Source: CAWBLP01 sp963721065 (GTDB lineage Bacteria; Pseudomonadota; Alphaproteobacteria; Acetobacterales; Acetobacteraceae). From it: 64,000 bases of DNA. Below are positions 52,396 through 61,289 of the stretch, in pieces. Position numbers and translations under genes: made by a program. The notes beneath the pieces are model-generated. The model was not told where the DNA came from. It worked only from the letters and a program-made list of their open reading frames with translations, and made no database searches. Location: NCBI GenBank assembly GCA_963721065.1, contig CAVRHO010000001.1, positions 868,001 through 932,000 of the forward strand. The letters are read 5' to 3'. Numbering within the stretch: the stretch's first letter is position 1; every line of letters begins with the position of its first letter.

Positions 52396-53652
52396 GTGCC
52401 CGTGCGGACCATGGCAGCGCGATTGCGACATGCGGACTGGCTGAACCGCGCGCGGCTGGTCGGCTACGCGCGCGTTCTGCTGGCGATCGAGCTGGTGCTG
52501 TTCGCGGTCTGCATTGCCGGGACGCACGGCCTGATCGTGCCGCTGGCGCAGCCGAGCAGCAGTGACTTCGTCAGTTTCTATGCGGCCGGGCATCTGGCGA
52601 ATTCATCCGCGCCCTGGCTGGCCTATCAGCGCGCGGCGCACTATGCGGCCGAGCAGGCGGCAACGGTGCGGGGGATTCCCTACAACTACTTCTATTATCC
52701 GCCGGTCTTCCTGCTGGTCTGCGGCTGGCTTGCCCGATTGCCCTATCTGGCGGCCTTCATCGCCTTCCAGGCGGTCACCCTGACGCTGTGCGTGGCGGCA
52801 GTGCGCAGCATCGTGCCGCGGGTGCCGGTTTCGGTGCTGCTGGCGTTTCCCGCCGTGTTCTGGACCTTGGGCACCGGCCAGAACGCCTTCCTGACGGCGG
52901 CTCTGTTCGCCGCCGCCACGCGGCAACTGGAGCGGCGCCCCATCCTGGCCGGGCTGCTGTTCGGCGCGGTCTGCTACAAGCCGGATCTCGGAGTGCTGGT
53001 CCCCGTGGCGCTGATTGCCGGCCGGCACTGGCGCAGTTTCCTGGCGGCCGCCGTCGCCGTGTGCGCACTCGTGCTGTTGTCGGGTGTGGCGTATGGCTGG
53101 GTGACGTGGCGGGCTTTCCTGGACGCGGCGTTCGGGGCGCATGTCGTTTACACCACGCATGCGGTGGACGTGGCCGGGTACACCAGCCCGTTCGGCCTGC
53201 TGCTGGCGCTGGGGCAGCCTCGCTGGGTTGCCGGACTGGTGCAGCTTCTGGTCATGGCGGGGGTCACGGCGCTGGTCTGGACGGTGTGGCGCAACAGCCG
53301 GAGCGGTGCCGTCCGGGGCGCGGTGCTCCTGGCCGCCACACCGGTCGCCGTGCCGATGGCGATGTTCTACGACCTGATGCTGACCGGCGTCGCCATGGCC
53401 TGGCTGGTCCGCGACGGGCTGCAGCGCGGCTTCGGGCCGTGGCAGAAACCGGCCCTGGTCCTGCTGTTCTGCCTGCCCCTGCTTTCCGGCAACCTGCACA
53501 GCGACTCGCATCTGGCGCTCGCTGCGGTCGCGGCGGGTCTCGGGTTGCTGATCGCCGCGGCGGCGGCGCGGCGGGACTGGCGTGTCGAACCCGCGCGTGA
53601 TGCGGCGGACGACCCGCGGTCGCCCGGGGATGACTTGATCCGCGCGGCATGA
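52396..53652 (+). CDS. GT87 family (DUF2029) membrane glycosyltransferase
   Basis: A 418-residue polytopic membrane protein with about nine to ten transmembrane segments. The family motif SSDFVSFYAAGHLA near residue 55 includes the catalytic-type Asp, and PYNYFYYPPVFLLV follows, as in polyprenyl-phosphate mannosyltransferases of the DUF2029/GT87 group (PimE-like). It would use a lipid-linked sugar outside the membrane. The start is GTG 52396 or ATG 52411; neither has a strong ribosome site. It stands in no clear operon. Confidence 0.8.
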   Translation: MPVRTMAARLRHADWLNRARLVGYARVLLAIELVLFAVCIAGTHGLIVPLAQPSSSDFVSFYAAGHLANSSAPWLAYQRAAHYAAEQAATVRGIPYNYFYYPPVFLLVCGWLARLPYLAAFIAFQAVTLTLCVAAVRSIVPRVPVSVLLAFPAVFWTLGTGQNAFLTAALFAAATRQLERRPILAGLLFGAVCYKPDLGVLVPVALIAGRHWRSFLAAAVAVCALVLLSGVAYGWVTWRAFLDAAFGAHVVYTTHAVDVAGYTSPFGLLLALGQPRWVAGLVQLLVMAGVTALVWTVWRNSRSGAVRGAVLLAATPVAVPMAMFYDLMLTGVAMAWLVRDGLQRGFGPWQKPALVLLFCLPLLSGNLHSDSHLALAAVAAGLGLLIAAAAARRDWRVEPARDAADDPRSPGDDLIRAA

Positions 53653-53683
53653 TGCCCTTCTGATGGCACAGGAGGATGACAGC

Positions 53684-53845
53684 ATGCGTGCGAAAACCAG
53701 CGACGGCGCCGGACCCAGACCGACGCCCGTGCCACCTTTCCTGGCGGGCGCGGCGATCGGCCTGACCATCCTGGGCATCGCCAGCACCGCGATGGCGATG
53801 GGCGCCGGGCTGGCGCTGAGCCAGGCGACCTGCCGGGGCAAGTAG
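53684..53845 (+). CDS. small single-helix membrane protein
   Basis: A 53-residue protein: a polar N-terminal 17 residues (MRAKTSDGAGPRPTPVP), then one long hydrophobic segment (FLAGAAIGLTILGIASTAMAMGAGLAL) and a short tail ending CRGK. AGGAGG is eight bases before the ATG at 53684, which is preferred over the ATG at 53663. No family is recognised. After the stop, the TAGCCAGGG end sequence recurs twice. Confidence 0.6.
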   Translation: MRAKTSDGAGPRPTPVPPFLAGAAIGLTILGIASTAMAMGAGLALSQATCRGK

Positions 53846-53960
53846 CCAGGGCTTCCGCGCGGGCCGGTGAGTAGCCAGGGCGCACGCCCGGACCAATGAA
53901 AATAGCCGGGGTGCTTGCCCGGCCGGTTGTGCGGCCGTTCCGTGGCGCGCCGTTCCGTGG
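53843..53960. repeat. repeats of the gene-end sequence, then a 15-bp pair
   Basis: AAGTAGCCAGGG (53841), GAGTAGCCAGGG (53870) and AAATAGCCGGGG (53901) recur at 29-31 base intervals, each followed by a GC-rich dyad. Then CGTTCCGTGGCGCGC is repeated at 53937 and 53952. The rest of the 376-base gap 53846-54221 shows no gene. Confidence 0.6.
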
Positions 53961-54221
53961 CGCGCCATCCGGCGTCCAGTCCATCCGGGCGTCCGGTGCC
54001 GACCGTGTTCGCACCGGACGGCCTCGGCCATATCGGGCCGGTCGGCCGGTGCGTATCCCGGGCAACGGCACAACGATAACAGCGTGACCGAAGTCGTCGG
54101 GCAGGCATTGTCCGTGCGGGATCCCGAATGGCCGGCCATCGTTCAAGCCGCCGGCGCAGCCCTTGCGCGCCGGTCCGGCCGGATGGCAGGCATGCGCCGC
54201 GTTTGTACGGAAGGAGATACG

Positions 54222-55451
54222 ATGGCGGACGAACGGGCCTTGCGAATTGCGTTCTGGAAGCATGCCGTTCCGTTCGTGATGGTCTATGCGGTGGTCTGGG
54301 GCGTGGCCATCATCGCTCTGCCATTGGTGGCGAAGACGGACAGCCGCGCCGGGCTGGTGTTTGCCATGCTCAACCTGGGCATCGGTGTCGCCTCGGCGCC
54401 CTGGGGGCATCTCTCCAGGCGCTATTCGGTGGGCGGGCTGGTGTTCCTCAGCACGCTGCTGGCCGCGGCCGCCTGGTTTCTGCTGACCGTCCTGGGCAAT
54501 TTCCTGCTGCCGGTCACCGCGCTGCTGTTCGGCATTTTCGCCTCGGGCACCTTCGCCCTTGCGACGGTGCAGGTGACGAAGATCTTCCCGCGGGAGCAGT
54601 GGGACACATACATCGCGCGGATGCAGAGCCTTATGGTCGGCGGCCAGGTGGTTGGCCTGCTGGCGACCTCGGCGTATTCCGGCGCCGCCCTGGGGTTGCC
54701 GTTCCTGTTCGTCGGCGTGGTCGGGGGCGCGCTGGTGGCGCGCGCCGCCGTCCTGCGTGAAGTCCGCGTGGCGGCGCACCTGAATTTCGGCGGATGGACC
54801 TCGGTGACGATGTTCTCCGGCCTGCTGCACGGCCATCATCTGCGGCGCGTGCGGCCCCGGCATTTCCTGGCACTCGGCGACAGTCGCCTGGCCATTCTGC
54901 TGGCGCGGTGGACGCTGCTGCTGCTGGCCTGGGCGCCGATCTTCGCCGTCTATTCGCTGATGATGCCGCACAACTTCGGCTTCTCCGGAACGGAGACGTC
55001 GCTGCTGTATTCCGGCGGCACCGCGCTGAGCATCCCGCTGTTCATGGCGGCGGGCCGCCTGGCGGAGCGCCGCTCCCCGTTTCTCGCCATGACCATCGGC
55101 GCGGTCCTGAGCACGATCGCCTTCGTGCTGATGTGGATCGGCGGCCAGGTCGCCGGCGGCGGCGGATTCGTGGTGATGGTGCTCGCCTATTCCTTCGTTG
55201 CGGTGGGCATGAACGACGGGGTTGTCGCGCTGGTCAGCCAGTCTCAGGAAGGCGACATTCTGGGGGTCGCCAATGCGCTGATGAGCTTCGACAACGTCAT
55301 CGGCGGCGTCGCCGGTGGGGCGCTGGCTTCGGCCTTCGGCTACTCGGCGCTGTTCGTGATCGGCCTTGTGCTTTCCGTGATCGCACTGGGGCTGGGGGTG
55401 GGCGGCAGCCTGGTGCGGGCCCGGGCGCCACAGACTGCGGCGCAGTCCTGA
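54222..55451 (+). CDS. MFS transporter
   Basis: A 409-residue major facilitator with about twelve hydrophobic segments. The first loop motif is degenerate (GHLSRRYSVGG between helices 2 and 3 in place of GxLaDrxGrr). A somewhat longer cytoplasmic link follows helix 6, and helix 11 has VGMNDGVVALVSQSQEGDILGV. AAGGAG before the ATG at 54222 sets the start; the frame upstream to 54084 is open by chance. No specific substrate family is recognised, and no regulator is adjacent. Confidence 0.85.
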   Translation: MADERALRIAFWKHAVPFVMVYAVVWGVAIIALPLVAKTDSRAGLVFAMLNLGIGVASAPWGHLSRRYSVGGLVFLSTLLAAAAWFLLTVLGNFLLPVTALLFGIFASGTFALATVQVTKIFPREQWDTYIARMQSLMVGGQVVGLLATSAYSGAALGLPFLFVGVVGGALVARAAVLREVRVAAHLNFGGWTSVTMFSGLLHGHHLRRVRPRHFLALGDSRLAILLARWTLLLLAWAPIFAVYSLMMPHNFGFSGTETSLLYSGGTALSIPLFMAAGRLAERRSPFLAMTIGAVLSTIAFVLMWIGGQVAGGGGFVVMVLAYSFVAVGMNDGVVALVSQSQEGDILGVANALMSFDNVIGGVAGGALASAFGYSALFVIGLVLSVIALGLGVGGSLVRARAPQTAAQS

Positions 55452-55638
55452 TGTGCCGGTGAGAGCGCGTGCCGCCTGATACGGCGATGGCCGTGGAGGG
55501 GCCGTCATTCAGTCCCGCAGGCCGTCATCGCCCCGCCAGGTCGCCATCCCGGCCCGCGTTGCGTTCGATCGCCAGACGGCGCCTGCCCCGTCGTGGCGGG
55601 CGCGGAATGCCTGCCACGCCCCTTGTCTGGCAACCCTG

Positions 55639-55692
55639 ACTGTCGCAGCCGCGCTTACTGTCGCAGCCGCGCTTACTGTCGCAGCCGCACGA
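55639..55692 (-). repeat. tandem array, 18 bp x 3, copying the receiver gene end
   Basis: On the minus strand the receiver gene ends CGG-CTG-CGA-CAG-TAA-GCG. The same six codons follow exactly once more, and then CGG-CTG-CGA-CAG-TCA. The array thus re-copies RLRQ-stop in frame downstream of the real stop codon at 55673. Confidence 0.92.
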
Positions 55693-56074
55693 TCTTGCCG
55701 TTCTCGCCGGCACCCAGGGCCGTGCGGATCTTGCGCGCCAGGTCCTCGTTGCGGAACGGCTTCAGCACGATGCGTTCCTCGCCGACCGCGCCCGTGACCT
55801 CCCCGTCGGCGTAGCCGGTGACCAGCAGCACGGGCGTGCCGGGGCGGCGTTGCTCTACCGTGCGGGCCAGCTCCAGGCCGCTCATGCCGGGCATGGACAC
55901 ATCCACCATCAGCAGGTCGATGCGCGGGCAGCGCTCCAACAGGTCGAGCGCAGCCGGCCCGTCGGCCGCCACCCGGACGGCGTAGCCCAGGTCCTCCAGG
56001 ATCGCGGCGGTGATTTCACGCACCGCGTCGTCGTCATCGACCAGCAGAATGTTGGCTTGCACCGATTGGCTCAT
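55673..56074 (-). CDS. single-domain response regulator (receiver only)
   Basis: A 133-residue CheY-like receiver. The acidic cluster is in ILLVDDDDAVREI, the phospho-acceptor Asp in LLMVDVSMPGMSGLEL, Thr in LLVTGYADG and Lys in IVLKPFRNEDLARKI. The end GAGENGKIVRLRQ has no output domain. ATG at 56074 is chosen over one at 56188 as it starts at the domain. No histidine kinase is in the window; such receivers often follow hybrid kinases elsewhere. Its last codons and stop are repeated as an 18-bp array. Confidence 0.9.
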   Translation of the reverse strand: MSQSVQANILLVDDDDAVREITAAILEDLGYAVRVAADGPAALDLLERCPRIDLLMVDVSMPGMSGLELARTVEQRRPGTPVLLVTGYADGEVTGAVGEERIVLKPFRNEDLARKIRTALGAGENGKIVRLRQ

Positions 56075-56318
56075 AGCGTTTTCCGCGTCATCAGAACGGA
56101 CACGCGGGCGCTGCGCAAGGGAAGGCGTCTCATGGGGCAGGGACCCTCGCCCGCATGCGGTGACGTCTGCAACCGCGCCGCGTGTCAACTGCCCGTGACC
56201 CTATCCCCAGGCTCCGGGCGGTGCACGCGTGGATTATCTGCGCCGATGACCGGCCTGCGTCTGGTCAGGCCGGCCCGACCGGCCCACATTCGGCGGAGAT
56301 TGCGCGGGAAGTGTCCGG

Positions 56319-57653
56319 ATGACCGACCGACTGACGTTGCTGCAAGACCTGATCGCCCGGGCGCGGGCTGCCGGCGCCGATGCCGCCGATGCGGTGCTGG
56401 TTGCCGGCACCTCGCTGGAGGCGGAGCGCCGGCTGGGCAAGACCGAGCATATCGAGCGATCCGAAGGCCAGGACCTGGGCCTGCGCGTATTCCTCGGCCG
56501 CCGCTCGGCGGTGGTGTCCGCCACCTCGCTGGACCCGGCTGGCTTCGCCGGGCTGGCCGAGCGGGCGGTGGCGATGGCGAAGGTGGTGCCGGAGGACCCG
56601 TATGGCGGGCTGGCGGAAACCGCCGCCGTGCTGGACACGCTGCCGCCGCTGGACCTGGAGGATGCGGCCGAACCGTCCTCCGAGCAGTTGATCGAACGCG
56701 CCGCCGCCGCCGAGGACGCGGCGATGGCGATCCATGGGGTGACCAATTCCGAGGGCGCCTCGGCCGGCTACGGGCGGATGGAGTTCGTGCTGGCCACCTC
56801 GGCCGGGTTCCACGGGCGGCTGGCGCGCACCAGCCACTCGGTCTCGGCCAGCGCCCTGGCCGGCAGCGGCACCGACATGCAGCGGGACTACGACTACCAC
56901 AGCACGGTGCACCTGGGGGATCTGGACGACCCGGTCACCATCGGCCGCAGCGCCGGCGAGCGCGCGGTCGCCCGGCTGAATCCGCGCCGCCCCAGCACCG
57001 CAAAGATGCCGGTGGTGTATGATCCGCGCGTCGCCGGCAGCCTGCTGGGTCACCTGGCGGGCGCCATCAACGGCGCCGGCGTGGCCCGCGGCACCAGCTT
57101 CCTGAAGGACAGGATGGGCCAGCGTATCTTCCGCGCCGGCATCGAGATCCACGACGATCCGCTGCGGGTGCGCGGCCTGCGCTCCCGCCCGTTCGACGGG
57201 GAGGGCACGCCGACCGCGACCCGCGACCTGATCGCCGACGGCGTGCTGACCACCTGGCTGCTGGACAGCCGTTCCGCTCGGCAACTGGGGCTGCAATCCA
57301 CCGGCCATGCCTCGCGCGGCACCGGCGGGCCGCCGTCGCCCGGGCCGTCCAATCTGTATCTCGACAAGGGGCGGCTGAGCCCGGCCGAACTGATGGCGGA
57401 CATCAAGCTCGGGCTGTACGTCACCGAGCTGATCGGCATGGGGGTGAACGGGCTGACGGGCGATTACAGCCGCGGCTGCGCCGGCTTCATGATCCGCGAC
57501 GGCGCCATTGCGGAGCCGGTGGCGGAGATCACCATCGCCGGCAACCTGCTGGAGATGTTCGCGGACCTGACCCCGGCCAACGACCTGCGCTTCCGCCGCG
57601 GCACCGACTCGCCGACCGTCCGGGTGGAAGGCATGACGATGGCGGGGGCCTGA
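56319..57653 (+). CDS. pmbA: TldD/PmbA family metalloprotease subunit TldE
   Basis: A 444-residue PmbA/TldE protein. With TldD it forms a heterodimeric protease that matures modified peptides and degrades the CcdA antitoxin in E. coli. Seen are the N-terminal helical region (LIARARAAGADAADAVLVAGTSLEAE), GLRVFLGRRSAVVSATSL, the STAKMPVVYDPRVAGSLLGHL middle, and the C-terminal barrel MGVNGLTGDYSRGCAGFMIRDG. TldE lacks the HExxxH zinc motif of TldD, and none is present here. tldD is not in the window. In many alphaproteobacteria pmbA stands alone like this. Confidence 0.93.
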   Translation: MTDRLTLLQDLIARARAAGADAADAVLVAGTSLEAERRLGKTEHIERSEGQDLGLRVFLGRRSAVVSATSLDPAGFAGLAERAVAMAKVVPEDPYGGLAETAAVLDTLPPLDLEDAAEPSSEQLIERAAAAEDAAMAIHGVTNSEGASAGYGRMEFVLATSAGFHGRLARTSHSVSASALAGSGTDMQRDYDYHSTVHLGDLDDPVTIGRSAGERAVARLNPRRPSTAKMPVVYDPRVAGSLLGHLAGAINGAGVARGTSFLKDRMGQRIFRAGIEIHDDPLRVRGLRSRPFDGEGTPTATRDLIADGVLTTWLLDSRSARQLGLQSTGHASRGTGGPPSPGPSNLYLDKGRLSPAELMADIKLGLYVTELIGMGVNGLTGDYSRGCAGFMIRDGAIAEPVAEITIAGNLLEMFADLTPANDLRFRRGTDSPTVRVEGMTMAGA

Positions 57654-57681
57654 GGGGCAGCGACGCGTCGTGCGTTGTGGC

Positions 57682-57760
57682 GGGCCAAGGCTCCCTGTCC
57701 GGGCCAGCGTTCCCTGTCCGGGCCAAGGTTCGTTGTGGCCGGGCCAAGGTTCGTTGTGTG
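57682..57760. repeat. tandem array, 19-21 bp x 4
   Basis: GGGCCAAGGCTCCCTGTCC and three variants ending CGTTGTGG, just after pmbA. The 390-base gap 57654-58043 also holds the REPIN-like copy at 57820 and a short 18-bp array at 57951. No gene is seen. Confidence 0.75.
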
Positions 57761-57819
57761 TGGCTTCGGTGACTTTTACGACCTCGGTGGCTTCGAGCGT
57801 TCCAAAATCGCTCTTCCGC

Positions 57820-57925
57820 GTCATGGCCGGCCTTGAGCCGGCCATCTACCCCCGTCCAGGCGTGTTCCCCTACACGCCGGCCCGATCGTTCCGGGGTAGA
57901 TGGCCGGGTCAGGCCCGGCCATGAC
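57820..57925 (+). repeat. REPIN-like double hairpin, copy 5
   Basis: 106 bp, GTCATGGCCGGCCTTGAGCC ... GGCCCGGCCATGAC, nearly the same as copy 1 at 10032 except for the middle (CCCGTCCAGGCGTGTTCCCC). Confidence 0.92.
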
Positions 57926-57950
57926 CACGTAGGTTGAGACCAGTCCGCCG

Positions 57951-57996
57951 GAAGATCGTCACGCCGGAGAAGATCGTCACGCCGGAGAAGACCGCC
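57951..57996. repeat. tandem array, 18 bp x 2.5
   Basis: GAAGATCGTCACGCCGGA twice, followed by a partial third copy, close to the 3' end of the convergent TRAP dctM gene. Confidence 0.8.
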
Positions 57997-58043
57997 ACCC
58001 GCCACGCCATGTCATGCCCGGCGCGCCGTCCCCGCCGCGGCGC

Positions 58044-59357
58044 CTACGGACTCATCTTCGACGGCAGGTACGTGGAGATCTCCGGGAAGGCGATCAGCAG
58101 CACCATGATCACCGCCTCCGCGCCGATGAACCAGGCCAGGCCGCGGAAGATCGTGGTCAGCGGCACGGCATCGCCCACCACGCCCTTCACCACATAGGCG
58201 TTCAGCCCGACCGGCGGGGTCAGCAGCCCGATCTCGATGTATTTCACCACGATCACCCCGACCCAGATCAGGTCCAGGTGCACCGCCTGGAACATCGGCT
58301 GGAACACCGGCAGCGTCAGCAGCATCAGCCCGAGCGGATCCAGGAAGCAGCCCAGGATCAGGTAGATGACCGACACGCCGATCACCAGGAAGGTGGGATC
58401 GACCGCCAGGGAGGAGATCGACTCGGCCATCAGTGTCGGCAGCCCCGCCAGCGCCAGCAGCCGGGTCAGCAGCAACGCGCCGATCGCGACGAAGAAGATG
58501 CTGGCGGTGCTTTCCAGCGCCTCGACGATGCTGGTGCGGAACGCGGTCCAGGTCAGCCGGCCGCGCGCCAGGGAGATCAATGCCGCCATCAGCGCGCCCA
58601 GCGCCGCCGCTTCCGTCGCGGTGGCGATGCCGGAGTAGATGCCGCCGATCACCGCCAGCACCAGCAGCGGAATCGGCCAGATCTCCAGCAGCACCTGCCA
58701 CCGTTCCGTCCAGGTGATGACGCCCGCGACGGGCGGGGCGATGCGCGGATTGGCGATGCAGCGGCCGATGATCATGCTGGCATAGACGAACGCGGTCAGC
58801 AGCCCGGGCAGGATGCCGGCGATCAGCAGCGCGCCGATCGAGGTCTCGGTGAACCACCCGTACAGCACGAACAGGATGCTGGGCGGGATCAGTGAGCCCA
58901 GCGTGCCGGACGCCGCCACCACGCCGGTGGCCAGCGCCGGATCGTATTTCATCCGCAGCATTTCCGGGATGGCCAGCCGCCCCATCGCCGCCGCGGTGGC
59001 CAGGCTGGACCCCGATGCGGCGGCGAAGCCGGCCGAGGCGAAGTTGGTCGCCACCGCCAGCCCGCCCGGCAGCGTGCTCAGCCACAGTCGGGCGGCGTTG
59101 AACAGGCTGCTGGTCATGCCCGTGTGGAAGGCGATCGACCCCATCAGCAGGAACATCGGCACCGCCGACAGCGACCAGTTGGCGCCGAACTCGAATGGCA
59201 GGTCGGCGAACATGCCCAGCGCGGCTTCGGGGCTGCGCACGATCATCAGCCCGACCAGCGACACCGCGCCCAGGGCCAGGCCGATGGGTACGCGCAGGCC
59301 GATCAGCACCAGCAGCACCACGATGGCGCCCAGTGCAACGGCGAGGTTCATGGTCAT
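58044..59357 (-). CDS. dctM: TRAP transporter large permease subunit
   Basis: A 437-residue DctM-type permease with about twelve hydrophobic segments. Family patterns are PMFLLMGSIAFHTGM near residue 68, ASAGFAAASGSSLATAAAMGRLAIPEM (the conserved G-S-S region), PPSILFVLYG and the late TPPVGLNAYVVKGV. It moves the substrate with the Na+ gradient. It is the last gene of dctP-dctQ-dctM, its ATG four bases from the dctQ stop. Substrate is most likely an organic acid, given the PdxA-family gene on the other side of dctP. Confidence 0.93.
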   Translation of the reverse strand: MTMNLAVALGAIVVLLVLIGLRVPIGLALGAVSLVGLMIVRSPEAALGMFADLPFEFGANWSLSAVPMFLLMGSIAFHTGMTSSLFNAARLWLSTLPGGLAVATNFASAGFAAASGSSLATAAAMGRLAIPEMLRMKYDPALATGVVAASGTLGSLIPPSILFVLYGWFTETSIGALLIAGILPGLLTAFVYASMIIGRCIANPRIAPPVAGVITWTERWQVLLEIWPIPLLVLAVIGGIYSGIATATEAAALGALMAALISLARGRLTWTAFRTSIVEALESTASIFFVAIGALLLTRLLALAGLPTLMAESISSLAVDPTFLVIGVSVIYLILGCFLDPLGLMLLTLPVFQPMFQAVHLDLIWVGVIVVKYIEIGLLTPPVGLNAYVVKGVVGDAVPLTTIFRGLAWFIGAEAVIMVLLIAFPEISTYLPSKMSP

Positions 59358-59360
59358 GCG

Positions 59361-59912
59361 TCAGGCTTCCTCGACGATCATCTCGTCTTTCGGCGGCGTG
59401 GACGGGGCGCCGCGCCCGGTCAGGCCGAACTGGAGGTCGCGGATGCCCTGCAGCAGGAACACCAGCGCCATGGTCGCGGCGGGGATCGGCAGCAGCCAGC
59501 GCGTGGGCCAGACCGGCAGGTCGAAGAAGGTCGCGTCCTGGATTTCGCCCGCCAGGGTCTGGTCGATCGCGTATCCCAGCGTCAGCCAGAACAGGATGCC
59601 GACATAGACGGCCCCCAGGAGGCCGACGCAGCCCTCCAGCACGGCGAGCTTGCGCGCCGGCATCTTCATGGTGAACAGCTCCACCATCAGGTGCTTCTTG
59701 TGCACCTGGATGAAGCCCCAGGGCAGGAACACCGTCGCCACCATGTAGTACCAGGTGACGATTTCCAGCGTGGCGGGGATCGGCTGGTTGAACAGGATCT
59801 TCGCCAGGATGTCGCCGGCTATGTGCAGCATCATCAGCACGATGGCCACGCCGGCGACCGCCATCATCAGGTTGCTGAACGCGGCCAGTGCGCGGTCCAG
59901 GGTCTGCAGCAC
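59361..59912 (-). CDS. dctQ: TRAP transporter small permease subunit
   Basis: A 183-residue DctQ-type protein with four transmembrane helices (starting LDRALAAFSNLMMAVAGVAIVLMMLHIAGDILAK). The typical WYYMVATVFLPWGFIQVHKKHLMVELF is present. It supports the large permease DctM. The gene follows dctP by 22 bases and runs into dctM. The C-terminal 15 residues are polar. It is needed for uptake but does not bind substrate. Confidence 0.9.
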   Translation of the reverse strand: MLQTLDRALAAFSNLMMAVAGVAIVLMMLHIAGDILAKILFNQPIPATLEIVTWYYMVATVFLPWGFIQVHKKHLMVELFTMKMPARKLAVLEGCVGLLGAVYVGILFWLTLGYAIDQTLAGEIQDATFFDLPVWPTRWLLPIPAATMALVFLLQGIRDLQFGLTGRGAPSTPPKDEMIVEEA

Positions 59913-59934
59913 GATGGTGCTCCCGAGCTGCGGA

Positions 59935-61083
59935 TCAGCGTGGGTATTTCACCTTGTCGAAGATGTTGGTCTTCAACGCGGTCTCGTACTGATCCCACTG
60001 CGCTTCGGTCCATTCCCCCGGGCCGATCTTGTTGACGATTTCGGTCCAGACCGCGATCGCCTGGATGAAGTTCTTCACGATCGGTTCCGGGTCCTTGACC
60101 CCGCGCGACTTGGCCGTGTCGATGACGCGCTGGATGTCGCTCTTGCGGAACTTCTCCACCGCCGCTTCCAGGTCGGGCTTGGCATCGACCCATTTCACGC
60201 CTTTGGCGGCCGATTCCTTGCGGATGTTGTCGTCATCCTTCTGGTAGGCTTCGGCGATCATCCGCGTGGCGTGCGGCACCGCGTCGGTCATGGCCTTGCG
60301 CTGCTTGGGTGTCAGCTTCTTCCAGGTGGTGGTGCGGATGTTGAGGAAGTTGGTGCCGTGATAGGTGCCGACCGTGGCGGTGTTCACCACCTTCGCCAGG
60401 TCCCACAGCGAGTAGCTGCGCAGCCACGGCGTGGGGCCCAGCGTGCAGTCGGCCTGGCCGCGCTGGAGGGCTTCGTAGATTTCGGCGCTGGTGATGTTCA
60501 CCGGCGTGCCGCCCAGGGCCGCAACCAACTGGCCCATGGAGCCGGTGCCGCGGATCTTCTTGCCCTGCACATCCTTCAGGTCGGACACACCCGGCGGCGT
60601 GCACAGGAAATGATACGGGGTCAGCGAATAGCTGGCCAGCGGCAGAACTTTGTGGCGCAGGTAGTCCTGCTTGCAGGCTTTGCAGTCGATCTGCAGCGTC
60701 TGGTTCACCGCGCCGGTCATCACCCGCGCGTCCTTGCCGAGGGCCGCCAGGTCGCTGATCAGCGTGCTGACCGGCAGGTCGTTCGGCGTATAGATGTCGG
60801 CCAGCAGGCCCATATCGGCGGTGCCGTTGCTGATCGCGTTCAGCGTTGACTTGCCGCTGGCGAGCGTGCCGCCCGGATAGCTCTTGAAGGTCAGGGTTCC
60901 GTTGGTCGCCTTGGTGACCACCTCGAAATACGGGTCGGTACCCTGCACATGGGTCGGATGCCGCGCCGGAATGGCGCTGGCGTAGATCAGCTCACGGGCC
61001 TGGACGGACGCTGACGCGGCGATGCCGCCGAGAATCACTGCCGCGAGTGCGCCTGTGGCCAAGCGCCGACGAAACGAACGCAT
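59935..61083 (-). CDS. dctP: TRAP transporter solute-binding protein (DctP family)
   Basis: A 382-residue periplasmic receptor. A signal peptide (MRSFRRRLATGALAAVILGGIAASASVQA) is followed by the DctP core: FEVVTKATNGTLTFKSYPGG, NGTADMGLLADIYTPND, KIRGTGSMGQLVAALGGTPVNITSAEIYEALQRGQADC and FLNIRTTTWKKLTPKQ. The conserved Arg that clamps a carboxylate appears in the KKIRGTG stretch. It contains the two Cys of IDCKACKQD, unusual in the family. It is divergent from the PdxA-family gene with a 206-base region between that includes an A/T-rich block (61125-61165), a good place for a shared operator. Confidence 0.9.
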   Translation of the reverse strand: MRSFRRRLATGALAAVILGGIAASASVQARELIYASAIPARHPTHVQGTDPYFEVVTKATNGTLTFKSYPGGTLASGKSTLNAISNGTADMGLLADIYTPNDLPVSTLISDLAALGKDARVMTGAVNQTLQIDCKACKQDYLRHKVLPLASYSLTPYHFLCTPPGVSDLKDVQGKKIRGTGSMGQLVAALGGTPVNITSAEIYEALQRGQADCTLGPTPWLRSYSLWDLAKVVNTATVGTYHGTNFLNIRTTTWKKLTPKQRKAMTDAVPHATRMIAEAYQKDDDNIRKESAAKGVKWVDAKPDLEAAVEKFRKSDIQRVIDTAKSRGVKDPEPIVKNFIQAIAVWTEIVNKIGPGEWTEAQWDQYETALKTNIFDKVKYPR

Positions 61084-61289
61084 ACTTCGACGTCTCCCTG
61101 TTCTCCTGCCGGCCTCCTGCTTTTGGAGACTGGTAATTTTTGTAATAAGCAAATTCTGTACGAACGGGATGCGTCGCGCAAGGGCTTTCGCCGGCCGGCC
61201 GGCGCCGTCCCCTTTGCGGCGGCCCCCGGTTGGCAGGCGGCGCGCCAGGGTGTTTACCCGGCGCCAGCCACAGCGCCCTGGAGAGTCCC

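Noticed and set aside
53367..55508. 713-codon minus-strand frame
   Set aside because: Covers parts of two plus-strand membrane-protein genes, low-complexity Arg/His/Gln composition, no domain.
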